Origin: Solwaraspora sp. WMMD406
GTDB taxonomy: Bacteria > Actinomycetota > Actinomycetes > Mycobacteriales > Micromonosporaceae
Direction: 5' to 3'
DNA length: 64,000 nt
Assembly (NCBI RefSeq): GCF_029626025.1
Contig: NZ_JARUBF010000001.1
Location: 5,054,001 to 5,118,000 of the forward strand
A model generated the notes under the pieces. It was not told the origin of the DNA. It was given only the letters and a program-made list of their open reading frames with translations, and did no database searches. Numbering within the stretch: the stretch's first letter is position 1; each line of letters opens with the position of its first letter. Positions 55,591 through 64,000 of the stretch are shown in pieces. Made by a program: the position numbers and the translations under genes.

Positions 55591-56694
55591 TCACGTCGTG
55601 TACCGCAGGATCGCGCCGATCCCGTCCGGCACCTGGTCGGCGAGGTCGGCCGGCACGCTCAACACCTGGGCGCCACCGGCCAGGGCGGCCCGGGTCGCGA
55701 CGTCGCCGAGCGAGGCACGGACCGGGTCGGTCGCGCCGAGCGCGTTCACCTCGGCGCTGGTCGTCCCGACCTGGTCGGGCCGGTCGCCGGCGTACGCCGG
55801 CCGCTCCAGCAGATCCGGGTCGTCGACGAGCATCAGGGTCGCCACCTGGTGCCGGGCCAGGGTGGCCAGGGTGTCGGACGCCCCGCCGGTCGCCCGGTCG
55901 GCCTGACCGCGCTCCCGCTGATAGGCGTCGACGGCCTCGGCGACGTCCGCGTCAGCCAGCCGACGTACCACCTCGACGGCTTGTTCCACCGCCGCGTCGG
56001 TGGTGTCGTAGGCGCCCTGGACCTCGTGCAGCAGGTCGGCGACCCGACTCGGGGCCTTGTCCCGCAGGAACTGCACAGCGCGCACGTCGCCGGTGACGAC
56101 GATGACCCGGGGACGGAGTTCGTCCACCAGGTCGGCGAGCCGGTCGGCCACCAGGGTGGCGTTCGCCTCCCAGCGGTCCTCGGCCCGCTGCTGGAACCGA
56201 CGTTGGGACCATCCGCCGGGGTGGGACCGGGTGATGTGCAGCGTCTCCCCGGTCACGCTCTCAGTGATCTCGTCACCGTCGGGCCGCATCGCGACCAGCT
56301 CGGCACCGGTCCGGTCGGTCGCCACCACGAGCACCGGCAGTTGCCGTTGGTCCCACCGCAGCAGGGGCAGCAGATGCGGGACCGGACCGTAGCGGGCGAC
56401 CTCCCGGGGCGGCGCGTCGGGCAGCTGCCGGGCCACCCGTACGCCGGTGGCGTCGGCGAGCACGACGAGGGTGTCGCCGTCGGGGTGCGACCGCGTGGTC
56501 AGCGGCTCGATCTGGTCGAGCAGGTCCTCGGGTGCCCCGTCGTCGGCGAGTCGGCGGCGGGCGGCCCGCCAGCGGAGTTCGACCTGCCGGGCCGTGTCGG
56601 CGCTCTGGCCGCTGGTGTCGAGGTAGAGCGACACGAACGGGCCGTCGGCGTGGGCGAGTTCCGCGACCGTGGTACGCACCTGAGTCGAGGTCAT
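55591..56694 (-). CDS. Rv2629/Balon-like eRF1-fold protein (Vms1/baeRF family)
   Basis: A 367-residue protein with the domain order of bacterial eRF1-like proteins: an N-terminal domain (GPFVSLYLDTSGQSADT), a central domain with HITRSHPGGWSQRRFQQRAEDRWEANA, VIVVTGDVRAVQFLRDKAP, and a C-terminal L7Ae-like domain with TLMLVDD, VNALGATDPVRASLGDVATRAAL. This matches Vms1/baeRF and mycobacterial Rv2629-type proteins. Rv2629 is DosR-induced and related to the ribosome hibernation factor Balon. The position beside the DevR-like island fits a role in ribosome protection in dormancy, but no clear DevR box was found before it. Confidence 0.75.
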   Translation of the reverse strand: MTSTQVRTTVAELAHADGPFVSLYLDTSGQSADTARQVELRWRAARRRLADDGAPEDLLDQIEPLTTRSHPDGDTLVVLADATGVRVARQLPDAPPREVARYGPVPHLLPLLRWDQRQLPVLVVATDRTGAELVAMRPDGDEITESVTGETLHITRSHPGGWSQRRFQQRAEDRWEANATLVADRLADLVDELRPRVIVVTGDVRAVQFLRDKAPSRVADLLHEVQGAYDTTDAAVEQAVEVVRRLADADVAEAVDAYQRERGQADRATGGASDTLATLARHQVATLMLVDDPDLLERPAYAGDRPDQVGTTSAEVNALGATDPVRASLGDVATRAALAGGAQVLSVPADLADQVPDGIGAILRYTT

Positions 56695-56811
56695 GGTTCG
56701 TCCTCTCCGTCGTTTCCGTCGTTGGGCGGGTGGGCTGAATTGGACCCTCTACCCGCTGGGGCCGGCGGCTACTCCCGCCGCCCCGCCCGTACGAGCGGCC
56801 GCCGAGGTCGG

Positions 56812-58860
56812 TCAGTGACCTCGGCCGAAGGCGTCGACCACGCCCCAGCGTCCGGGAATGTCGAGCAGTTCGATCCGGCCGATGTCGCTCGGCAGGTGCG
56901 GGCGGACGATCAGATGTTCACCTTTGGGTTCCAGGCCGAGCATGCCGCGCAGGAACATCAGGATCGACCCGGCGGACCAGGAGTGCGGGCTGCACGCCGC
57001 CGGATACTGGACCGGGTACTTGGTCAACGTCCGGTCGTAGCCGGCGAACGCGCCGGGCAGCCGGCCGTCGAAGAACCGGGCCGCGTCGATCATCGACCCG
57101 GCGATCCGGGCGGCCTGTTCGTCGAAGCCGTACCGGCGCATGCCGAGTGCGATCAACGAGTTGTCGAAGGGCCAGACCGTACCGGTGTGGTAGCCGACCG
57201 GGCTGTATCTCCCCTCCCCCTCGGCGAGGCTGCGCACCCCCCAGCCGGAGAAGAGCCGGCGGTCCATCAGGTGTCCGACGATCCGCTGGGCCTTGTCCCG
57301 GTCGACGATCCCGCTCCACAGCAGGTGCCCCATGTTGGAGGCGTACGCGTCCAGCAGGTTGCCGTCGGCGTCCATGCCCAGCGCGAAGTATTCCCGGTCG
57401 GCGATCCAGAAGTCGCGGTTGAACCGCAGTTTCAGCTCCGCTGCTTCCCGCTCCAGCTGATCGGCGTACGCCGGATCGTCCCAGATCTCGCGGGCGAGCC
57501 GCGCCCCGCGCCGTTTCGCGTCGTAGACGTAGCCCTGCAGTTCACAGGTCGCCCGGGGGCCGACCGGCAGCCGTCCGTCGCTGAACGAGATGCCGTCGGG
57601 AGAGTCCTTCCAGCACTGGTTCTCCGCGCCCAGTCGGTCGTTGCGGCGGGCATACCACAGGTATCCGTCGCCCATGATGTCGCCGTACGCGTCGATCCAC
57701 CGCAACGCCTGCCGGGTGTGGAATTCGAGTTCGCGGACGAGCTTCAGGTCGCCGGTCCAGCGCTCGTACTCGTCGACGGCGATCACGAACAGCGGGGTGG
57801 TGTCGGCACCACCGTAGTAGGGGCAGGCCGCGATCTCCTCGAATCCGGCCCGTTCGCCGTACCGGAACTCCTGGAGGATCTTGCCCGGTTCCTCTTCGGT
57901 GAAGTCGTCGAGCCGGTTGCCCTGCGCGTCGGCGAGGCCGTGCAGGATGGCCGGCACGATCTGCGGGACGAAGGGCAGCACCTGCAGGCAGGTGATCAGG
58001 CTGTCGCGTCCGAAGAGACCCATCAGCCAGGGCAGGCCGGCGGCGAGGATCTTCTCGCCCCGGGTGTTGGCCATGTAGCGCAAGGCCGCCAGATCGATGA
58101 GACTTCGCCGGTACGCCTCGGCGAGCGCGGTCGAGTCACATGTCAGGGTTGGTGCGGCGACGAGCCACTCGGTCAGCAGCCGACCCATCTCGACTTTGGC
58201 CGGGGTGTCGTAGGTGGGGACCGCCTCGCGGATGTCGCGACCCTCCGCACCTCGGGTCCAGACCACCACCTGGAAGGTGGTGGTCCACGCCTCATGCGGC
58301 GGTATCCGCACGTCGAAGGTCATTCCGTGGTCGTCGACCGTGCCTTCGACGCTGCTGGAGATCACCACTTCGCGGCGCTGGCTCTCGCGGGTGTAGAGCA
58401 GCCGTAGCGTGCCGCGGTCCACCGCCGTGGAGATCTTGCCTTTCTTGCGCACGTCGCCGGTCTCGGTGATGTCGGCGAAGTCGGTACCCATGTCGATGCG
58501 GATCCGCAGGTCCACGTCGACGGTCCGGTGGTTGAGCACGGTCAACTGTTCCAGGAGGAGCCCGCCGCCGACCGACCGTTGGCGGATCACGGACAGGTCC
58601 GCGTCGACGTAGTGGGTGGGTTCACCCGGTACCAGGAAGTAACGTGACTCGAAGTACTGCAGATCGTCGATGGACAACGCGGTCAACCGCTCGCCGTTGA
58701 CGGTCAGGTCCCAGGTCGACAGTAGGCGCATGTCGTAGGCGAACAGGCCGGTCGGCAGCTCCGTGGAGGCGAGAATGTCCCCCCGGTTGTCGCTGACCAT
58801 GAACATCACGCCGTCGACGATGCTGGTGTAGCTGAGACTTCTCACCTGGCTCGCCTCCAT
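56812..58860 (-). CDS. Glycogen debranching-type enzyme (GDE N-terminal domain plus alpha/alpha barrel)
   Basis: A 682-residue protein. Residues 15-230 match the bacterial GDE_N_bis domain (SDNRGDILASTELPTGLFAYDMRLLSTWDLTVNG). The rest is an amylo-alpha-1,6-glucosidase-like (alpha/alpha)6 barrel with AAGLPWLMGLFGRDSLITCLQ, CPYYGGADTTPLFV, QGYVYDAKRRGARLA, GYHTGTVWPFDNSLIALGMRRYG and CSPHSWSAGSIL. It likely trims branches of glycogen or related glucans, inside the cell since no signal peptide is seen. It overlaps the SCP2-domain gene by 19 bp. Confidence 0.82.
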   Translation of the reverse strand: MEASQVRSLSYTSIVDGVMFMVSDNRGDILASTELPTGLFAYDMRLLSTWDLTVNGERLTALSIDDLQYFESRYFLVPGEPTHYVDADLSVIRQRSVGGGLLLEQLTVLNHRTVDVDLRIRIDMGTDFADITETGDVRKKGKISTAVDRGTLRLLYTRESQRREVVISSSVEGTVDDHGMTFDVRIPPHEAWTTTFQVVVWTRGAEGRDIREAVPTYDTPAKVEMGRLLTEWLVAAPTLTCDSTALAEAYRRSLIDLAALRYMANTRGEKILAAGLPWLMGLFGRDSLITCLQVLPFVPQIVPAILHGLADAQGNRLDDFTEEEPGKILQEFRYGERAGFEEIAACPYYGGADTTPLFVIAVDEYERWTGDLKLVRELEFHTRQALRWIDAYGDIMGDGYLWYARRNDRLGAENQCWKDSPDGISFSDGRLPVGPRATCELQGYVYDAKRRGARLAREIWDDPAYADQLEREAAELKLRFNRDFWIADREYFALGMDADGNLLDAYASNMGHLLWSGIVDRDKAQRIVGHLMDRRLFSGWGVRSLAEGEGRYSPVGYHTGTVWPFDNSLIALGMRRYGFDEQAARIAGSMIDAARFFDGRLPGAFAGYDRTLTKYPVQYPAACSPHSWSAGSILMFLRGMLGLEPKGEHLIVRPHLPSDIGRIELLDIPGRWGVVDAFGRGH

Positions 58861-59219
58861 CCGTCGGCCATCTGGCGGGGATGACGCGCGCCGGGGGTGT
58901 CCGGCAGCAACCGACGGAACATCAGAATCAGCGGGAACATCCCTTCGAGGCCCAGGGCGTAGCGGACGACCGCCGGATCGATGCGTTCCCGGCTCTGGAG
59001 GATCTGGTCGAACAGTTCGCTGTCGACGGTGACCACGCAGTCGGCGGGACCGTCGGTTTCCTCGGACCGCACGTCGCCGTGCTCCATCCGCAGAAGCCAG
59101 TGGCGGACCTGGTCACCGTCGCGGACGTCGAAACGCAACGTGCCGTCCATCATCGGTGGGACCCGTTGCGCACCGTTGCGGTTGACCTCGGCGAAGAAGG
59201 CTCGCGCGACCGCCGACAT
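58842..59219 (-). CDS. SCP2 sterol-binding-fold protein
   Basis: A 125-residue SCP2-like domain: GTLRFDVRDGDQVRHWLLRMEHGDV, GPADCVVTVDSELFDQILQSRERIDPAVV and GLEGMFPLILMFRRLLP. The fold binds lipids or acyl groups, but the ligand is unknown. ATG 59219 (MSAVARAFFAEVN) was preferred over 59234. It is the first gene of a two-gene operon with the debranching-type enzyme. Confidence 0.78.
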   Translation of the reverse strand: MSAVARAFFAEVNRNGAQRVPPMMDGTLRFDVRDGDQVRHWLLRMEHGDVRSEETDGPADCVVTVDSELFDQILQSRERIDPAVVRYALGLEGMFPLILMFRRLLPDTPGARHPRQMADGWRRAR

Positions 59220-59717
59220 CCGCCACCTCCACATTCCGTCGCGTTTCGGACGCGTGTCCTCCCGTCGGATTCTCCCGCCGAGCCGGGTCGGGGGCCGACG
59301 TGACAGCAGAATTCACCCTCGGAGTACGACCTTCCGCCTCCATGGCGAACCAGCCACCGGCGGCACCTGTGACCATGATCGGCCGGTAACAGCACGGTGA
59401 CCCCGGTGGCAGGGGCGACGCACGCACCAGCGATCGCCCCGCCACCCGTGCCGACCGATCAGCGGCCGGCCAGACCTGACCAGTGATTGACATGAGTCGA
59501 TTTTGATGTCAGCCTCGTGGCAGGTCTGCTGCGGGAGCCAGCAGCGGTGTGGAGAGCAGGGCAACTCTCCGCCGGACCGGGTGTCGACCCCGACCGTGCA
59601 CGCACCGCGTCTGAGCCGGACCGCGCGCACAGCGACGGCCGTCCCCTTCTGGGCACGCAGCATCTCACCCTGACCGCGCCCGGCGCAGCCGGCGCACCAA
59701 CCGAGGTTGGAGTCTTC
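59220..59717. promoter_or_regulatory. 498-bp divergent intergenic region with operator-like repeat and 5' UTR hairpins
   Basis: No convincing gene was found. It holds the promoters of the SCP2 operon and the LPMO gene. TGACAT (59488-59493) and ATGTCA (59506-59511) form an inverted repeat. Downstream hairpins CTGCTG/CAGCAG (59526-59544) and GGAGAG/CTCTCC (59551-59570) lie in the probable LPMO leader. Confidence 0.4.
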
Positions 59718-60833
59718 ATGTCCTCTGTCACCACCACCCGACGACCGATAGGGCTGTACGCCCTGGTCGTCGCCGTCGCGGCCGCGCTGCTGCTCACCAC
59801 CGCGCTGGCCAACGTCGCCTCGGCGCATGGTTCGGTCGTCAGCCCCGCATCGCGCAACTACGGCTGCCTGGAGCGCTGGGGCGACAACCACATGGCGCCC
59901 GAGATGGCCGCCGAAGACCCGATGTGCTACCAGGCCTGGCAGGCCAACGCCGCCGCCATGTGGAACTGGAACGGCCTCTACCGGGAAGGCGTCGGCGGCA
60001 ACCACCAGGGCGCCATACCGAACGGCCAGCTCTGCAGCGGCGGCCGCACCGAAGGCGGCCGCTACAACGCCATGGACACGATCGGCAACTGGCACGCCAC
60101 GTCGATCGGCAACTCGTTCAACCTGCGCCTGTTCGACCAGGCCAGCCACGGCGCCGACTACATCCGGGTGTACGTCACCCGGCAGGGCTTCAACCCCGTC
60201 ACCCAGGCCCTGGGCTGGGGCAACCTGGAACTGGTCGCGCAGATCGGCAACACCCCCGCGTCGCGCTGGCAGAGCGTGCCCAGCGGGGTGCAGATCGACA
60301 TCCCGGTCAACGCGCCGGGACGCACCGGCCGGCACATGGTCTACACGATCTGGCAGGCCAGCCACATGGACCAGTCCTACTACTTCTGCAGTGACGTGAA
60401 CTTCGGCGGTACGAGCACCCCGCCGCCGACCACCGCCCCACCGACCACTCCCCCGCCGACCACTCCCCCGCCGACCACTCCCCCGCCGACCACCGCCCCG
60501 CCGACCACCGCCCCGCCGACCACGCCGCCGCCCGGCTCGGCCGGCTGCACCGCCACCTACAGCGTCGCCTCGACCTGGTCCGGCGGCTTCCAGGGCGACG
60601 TACGGGTGACCGCCGGCTCCTCGGCGATCAGCGGCTGGACGGTCACCCTGGCCTACCCCGGCGGGCAGACCGTGCAGCAGGCGTGGAACGCCACCGTCTC
60701 AGCCAGCGGGTCGACGGTGACTGCCCGTAACGTCAGCTACAACGGCAGCCTCGGCGCCGGTGCCAGCACCAGCTTCGGGTTCATCGGTGGGACCTCCGGC
60801 GGCACTCCGTCGGTGACCTGCACCGCCTCCTGA
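59718..60833 (+). CDS. AA10 lytic polysaccharide monooxygenase with CBM2
   Basis: A 371-residue secreted copper enzyme that oxidatively cleaves chitin or cellulose. The signal peptide ends at Ala36, leaving His37 as the mature N-terminus (HGSVVSPASRNYGCLERWG), which is essential for the copper histidine brace. The catalytic domain (37 to about 235) has DPMCYQAWQ, GLYREGVGGNHQ, SHGADYIRVYVTRQGF and GRHMVYTIWQASHMDQSYYFC, close to Streptomyces LPMO10B. A Thr/Pro linker (TTPPP repeats) joins a CBM2 (about 275-371). The long 5' leader contains hairpins. A 19-bp-stem terminator follows. Confidence 0.93.
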   Translation: MSSVTTTRRPIGLYALVVAVAAALLLTTALANVASAHGSVVSPASRNYGCLERWGDNHMAPEMAAEDPMCYQAWQANAAAMWNWNGLYREGVGGNHQGAIPNGQLCSGGRTEGGRYNAMDTIGNWHATSIGNSFNLRLFDQASHGADYIRVYVTRQGFNPVTQALGWGNLELVAQIGNTPASRWQSVPSGVQIDIPVNAPGRTGRHMVYTIWQASHMDQSYYFCSDVNFGGTSTPPPTTAPPTTPPPTTPPPTTPPPTTAPPTTAPPTTPPPGSAGCTATYSVASTWSGGFQGDVRVTAGSSAISGWTVTLAYPGGQTVQQAWNATVSASGSTVTARNVSYNGSLGAGASTSFGFIGGTSGGTPSVTCTAS

Positions 60834-60863
60834 GGCACCCCCGGTCAGTACGTCAGCACGCCC

Positions 60864-60902
60864 GTACGGGGCGGTGTCGCGAGTCGCGACACCGCCCCGT
60901 AC
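60864..60902. terminator. Terminator after the LPMO gene
   Basis: Arms 60864-60882 and 60884-60902 are perfectly complementary over 19 bp around a single central base (outer part GTACGGGGCGGTGTCGC). It lies 31 bp after the LPMO stop. The remaining 220 bp before the next gene show only a possible promoter area. Confidence 0.75.
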
Positions 60903-61124
60903 CGCGTCCGGTCGATGATCGACATCCGTCGACGGTGGTTGACCGCATTACACGTCCGAAACAGCCGGTAACACGCACATGATTGTCAGCGATTGCCGGC
61001 GTGGTTACAGTCGTACCTTCGCTACGCCCGGAAGCGCCAGGTCACCCACGGATCGGCCGACGCGCCGACCGCGTCGCGAGTGGATCGAGCACGCCGGACC
61101 GTCACCGGGCAGGAAGGATCCGTC

Positions 61125-61967
61125 ATGTCACAGGTCATCCGGGCCGCCATCGTCCAGACCAGCTGGACCGGCGACAAGGAATCCATGATCAAGGCGCACG
61201 AGGACTACGTCCGGCAGGCCGCTGCCCAGGGCGCCAAGATCATCTGCTTCCAGGAGCTGTTCTACGGGCCGTACTTCTGCCAGGTACAGGAAAGCGAGTA
61301 CTACGACTACGCCGAGTCGATCCCGGGGCCGACCACCGAACGCTTCGCCGCCCTGGCCGCCGAGCACGGCATGGTGATGGTGCTGCCGATGTACGAACGG
61401 GAGCAGGCCGGCATCCTCTACAACACCGCCGCCGTGATCGACGCCGACGGCAGCTACCTGGGCAAGTTCCGCAAGACCCACATCCCCAACGTCAAGGGCT
61501 TCTGGGAGAAGTTCTACTTCCGCCCCGGCAACCTCGGCTACCCGGTCTTCGACACCGCCGTCGGCCGCGTCGGCGTCTACATCTGCTACGACCGGCACTT
61601 CCCCGAAGGCTGGCGGGCGCTGGGCCTGGCCGGCGCGCAGATCGTGTTCAATCCGTCGGCGACCAGCCGCAGCCTCTCGTCGTACCTGTGGAAGCTGGAG
61701 CAGCCGGCGGCGGCGGTGGCCAACGAGTACTTCATCGCCGCGATCAACCGGGTCGGCGTCGAAGCCGACTACGGCGACAACGACTTCTACGGCACCTCCT
61801 ACTTCGTCGACCCGGAAGGCAAGTTCGTCGGCGACACCGGAGACCCGTACCAGCCGGAGTTGATCGTCCGGGACCTCGACCTCGATCTGATCGAGACGGT
61901 CCGCAACCGCTGGGCGTTCTACCGCGACCGCCGCCCGGACGCCTACGGCGACCTGGTCCAACCCTGA
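61125..61967 (+). CDS. Nitrilase-superfamily amidohydrolase (beta-ureidopropionase/N-carbamoyl type)
   Basis: A 280-residue C-N hydrolase. The catalytic triad is visible: Glu in CFQELFYGPYF, Lys in FRKTHIPNV and Cys in VYICYDRHFPEGWR. It likely hydrolyses N-carbamoyl-beta-alanine or a related N-carbamoyl amino acid made by the next gene's product. AGGAAGGATC precedes the ATG at 61125. The dihydropyrimidinase gene follows after 16 bp, forming the classical reductive pyrimidine degradation pair. Confidence 0.88.
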   Translation: MSQVIRAAIVQTSWTGDKESMIKAHEDYVRQAAAQGAKIICFQELFYGPYFCQVQESEYYDYAESIPGPTTERFAALAAEHGMVMVLPMYEREQAGILYNTAAVIDADGSYLGKFRKTHIPNVKGFWEKFYFRPGNLGYPVFDTAVGRVGVYICYDRHFPEGWRALGLAGAQIVFNPSATSRSLSSYLWKLEQPAAAVANEYFIAAINRVGVEADYGDNDFYGTSYFVDPEGKFVGDTGDPYQPELIVRDLDLDLIETVRNRWAFYRDRRPDAYGDLVQP

Positions 61968-61983
61968 GCCGGCGGAGGAAGCC

Positions 61984-63390
61984 ATGGCACTGCTGATCAC
62001 CGGCGGCACCGTCGTCGGACCGACCGGACCGTACGCCGCCGACGTGCTCGTCGACGGCGAGACGATCGCCGCGCTCTACTCCCCCGGCGCCGGACCGGCC
62101 GACGGGGTCGAGGTCCTCGACGCGGCAGGCAAGTACGTCATCCCCGGCGGCGTCGACGTGCACACCCACATGGAGCTGCCGTTCGGCGGCACGTTCGCTT
62201 CCGACACCTTCGACACCGGCACGAAGGCCGCGGCGTTCGGCGGCACCACCACGATCATCGACTTCGCCGTGCAGCGCGCCGGTGAGGTGGTCGGCGACGG
62301 GCTGGCCGCCTGGCATGCCAAGGCGCAGGGCAACTGCCACGTCGACTACGGCTTCCACATGATCATCGGCGGGGTGGACGACGAGTCGCTCAAGGCGATG
62401 GACTCGCTGGTCGCCACCGAGGGCATCACCAGCTTCAAGCTGTTCATGGCGTACCCCGGGGTGTTCTACAGCGACGACGGGCAGATCCTGCGGGCGATGC
62501 AGAAGGCCCGCGACAACGGCGCGATGATCATGATGCACGCCGAGAACGGCATCGCGATCGACGTCCTGATCGGCCAGGCCCTCGCCCGGGGCGAGACCGA
62601 CCCGATCCACCACGGACTGACCCGCCCGGCCGCGCTGGAGGCCGAAGCGACCAGCCGGGCCATCGCCCTGGCCGGGGTCGCCGCCGACTGCCCGCTCTAC
62701 ATCGTGCATCTGTCCGCCAGCGAAGCCCTCGCCGCCGTCGCGACCGCCCGCGACGCCGGCCGCAACGTCTTCGCCGAGACCTGCCCGCAGTACCTCTACC
62801 TGACCCTGGAGGACCAGCTCGGCGCGCCCGGTTTCGAAGGCGCCAAATGGGTCTGCTCCACCCCGCTGCGCGGCAAACACGAACCCCACCGCGCCGACCT
62901 GTGGCGTGGGCTGCGCACCAACGACCTGGCGGTGGTCTCCACCGACCACTGCCCGTTTTGCTTCAAGGACCAGAAGGAACTCGGCCTCGGCGACTTCTCC
63001 AAGATCCCCAACGGGATCGGCGGCGTCGAACACCGGGTCGACCTGGTCTACCAAGGTGTCGTCGACGGCAAGCTGTCGCTGGCCCGTTGGGTGGAGACGA
63101 TCGCCACCACCCCGGCCCGGATGTTCGGCCTCTACCCGCGCAAGGGCGTCATCGCCCCCGGCTCCGACGCCGACATCGTCGTCTACGACCCGGCCGGGCG
63201 GACCACCATCTCGGCGGCCACCCACCACATGAACATGGACCACTCGGCGTACGAAGGGTTCGAGATCACCGGCAAGGTCGACACCGTACTGTCACGCGGC
63301 ACCGTGCTGGTCACCGACGACGGGACGTACCACGGGCGCGCCGGCCACGGCCGCTACCTGCGCCGCGGCCTGTCGGACTACCTGATCTGA
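61984..63390 (+). CDS. hydA: Dihydropyrimidinase / D-hydantoinase
   Basis: A 468-residue cyclic amidohydrolase of the dihydropyrimidinase family that opens dihydrouracil or hydantoin rings. It has the metal ligands His-x-His in GGVDVHTHMELPFGG, carbamylatable Lys in SFKLFMAYPG, His in MMHAENG, YIVHLSASEAL, and Asp in VSTDHCPF. SAATHHMNMDHSAYEG near the end is typical of hydantoinases. It works before the amidohydrolase at 61125. GGAGGAAGCC precedes the ATG. Confidence 0.93.
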   Translation: MALLITGGTVVGPTGPYAADVLVDGETIAALYSPGAGPADGVEVLDAAGKYVIPGGVDVHTHMELPFGGTFASDTFDTGTKAAAFGGTTTIIDFAVQRAGEVVGDGLAAWHAKAQGNCHVDYGFHMIIGGVDDESLKAMDSLVATEGITSFKLFMAYPGVFYSDDGQILRAMQKARDNGAMIMMHAENGIAIDVLIGQALARGETDPIHHGLTRPAALEAEATSRAIALAGVAADCPLYIVHLSASEALAAVATARDAGRNVFAETCPQYLYLTLEDQLGAPGFEGAKWVCSTPLRGKHEPHRADLWRGLRTNDLAVVSTDHCPFCFKDQKELGLGDFSKIPNGIGGVEHRVDLVYQGVVDGKLSLARWVETIATTPARMFGLYPRKGVIAPGSDADIVVYDPAGRTTISAATHHMNMDHSAYEGFEITGKVDTVLSRGTVLVTDDGTYHGRAGHGRYLRRGLSDYLI

Positions 63391-63403
63391 AGGGGGTACG
63401 GAG

Positions 63404-64000
63404 ATGGACTTCGGCGTCGTGTTCCAGTGTGACCCGCCCGGCCGGGAGCTGGTGTCGTTGGCCCAGCAGGCCGAGCAGGCCGGCTTCAGCCACGTGTGGA
63501 CGTTCGACTCGCATGTGCTGTGGCAGGAGCCGTTCGTCATCTACAGCCAGATCCTCGCCGCCACCTCGTCGGTGACGGTCGGGCCGATGGTGACCAACCC
63601 CAGCACCCGGGACTGGACCGTCACCGCGTCGATGTTCGCCACCCTCAACGAAATGTACGGCAACCGGACGGTCTGCGGCATCGGCCGGGGCGACTCGGCC
63701 GTCCGGGTCCTCGGCGCGCGCCCCACCACCCTCGCCGAGCTGCGGGACTGCGTCACCGTCATCCGGGACCTGGCCGCCGGGCGGACCGTGCGTTACCGCG
63801 ACCGGGACATCACCCTGCCGTGGGTCAGTGACGGGGCGCTGGAGGTGTGGGTCGCCGCGTACGGGCCGAAGGCGCTCGCCCTGGCCGGCGAGGTCGGCGA
63901 CGGCTACATCCTGCAGCTCGCCGACCCGGACATCGCCGCCTGGATGATCGGCGCGGTCCGGGCCGCCGCCGAACGCGCCGGCCGCGACCCCGACGCGGTC
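63404..64000 (+). CDS. LLM-class flavin-dependent oxidoreductase (TIGR03842-like), partial
   Basis: The first 199 residues of a bacterial-luciferase-like flavoenzyme, cut by the window end. It begins MDFGVVFQCDPPGRELVSLA and has FSHVWTFDSHVLWQEPFV, VTNPSTRDWTVTASMFATL, CGIGRGDSAVRVLG and VAAYGPKALALAG. This subgroup commonly sits next to dihydropyrimidinase and N-carbamoyl hydrolases in actinomycetes, so it is likely part of the same catabolic operon, possibly using F420 or FMN. AAGGGGG lies 8 nt or so before the ATG. Confidence 0.85.
   Translation, partial: MDFGVVFQCDPPGRELVSLAQQAEQAGFSHVWTFDSHVLWQEPFVIYSQILAATSSVTVGPMVTNPSTRDWTVTASMFATLNEMYGNRTVCGIGRGDSAVRVLGARPTTLAELRDCVTVIRDLAAGRTVRYRDRDITLPWVSDGALEVWVAAYGPKALALAGEVGDGYILQLADPDIAAWMIGAVRAAAERAGRDPDAV

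Noticed and set aside
55438-58407. 989-codon open frame opposite the eRF1-like and debranching-type genes
   Set aside because: Antisense shadow with Arg/Gly/Pro-rich composition and no recognisable domain.

Overview
The window reads as chromosomal DNA of a high-GC actinomycete, most likely a member of the Micromonosporaceae. This is inferred from the very high GC content, GTG/TTG starts, 4-bp stop/start overlaps, leaderless promoters, actinobacterial gene pairs (XRE-DUF5753 with DUF397, HTH with a Clp N-domain protein, DUF574 methyltransferases) and CBM2-bearing secreted polysaccharidases. No rRNA or tRNA gene was seen.

Layout: 0-8.6 kb carries a TcmP-like protein, a VOC protein divergent from its MarR regulator, a membrane TPR/FN3 protein, an OmpR-type two-component pair and a LolA-like secreted protein with a candidate response-regulator site. 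8.9-13 kb is a hemicellulose block (GH5 mannanase-CBM2, DedA protein, GH51 arabinofuranosidase) with LacI-type operators. 13.9-20.9 kb holds the most unusual unit: five collinear, mostly overlapping genes encoding a caspase-like protease, two related large proteins of unknown family, a small zinc-ribbon protein and a CHAT-domain protease. It looks like an undescribed two-protease signalling or conflict system.

21-36.2 kb is a mobile/defence region. A nucleotidyltransferase pair sits between an AraC and a VOC gene. It is followed by a 60-bp palindrome, an XRE-DUF397 pair and a Phd-VapC toxin-antitoxin pair. Next come a 30-repeat CRISPR array, a type I-G (formerly I-U) effector operon (csb1, csb2, cas3, large-subunit-like gene) with a frameshift near the 3' end of cas3 and no adaptation genes, and an IS110-family element.

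36.2-39.7 kb has two DUF574 methyltransferases, an HTH/Clp-N pair and a HAD phosphatase. 39.9-56.7 kb is a DosR/DevR-like hypoxia and dormancy island: GAF sensor kinase (DevS-like), DevR-like regulator, five universal stress proteins (one truncated), three Acg-type nitroreductases, pyruvate formate-lyase with its activase, a cyclic-nucleotide-binding protein and an Rv2629/Balon-like eRF1-fold protein. Candidate DevR boxes lie between divergent genes. The DevS/DevR pair probably switches on this set when oxygen falls, with PFL giving an anaerobic outlet for pyruvate.

56.8-64 kb has a glycogen-debranching-type enzyme, an SCP2-domain protein, an AA10 lytic polysaccharide monooxygenase with CBM2, and a reductive pyrimidine/hydantoin operon (amidohydrolase, dihydropyrimidinase, LLM-class flavoenzyme) that runs off the window.
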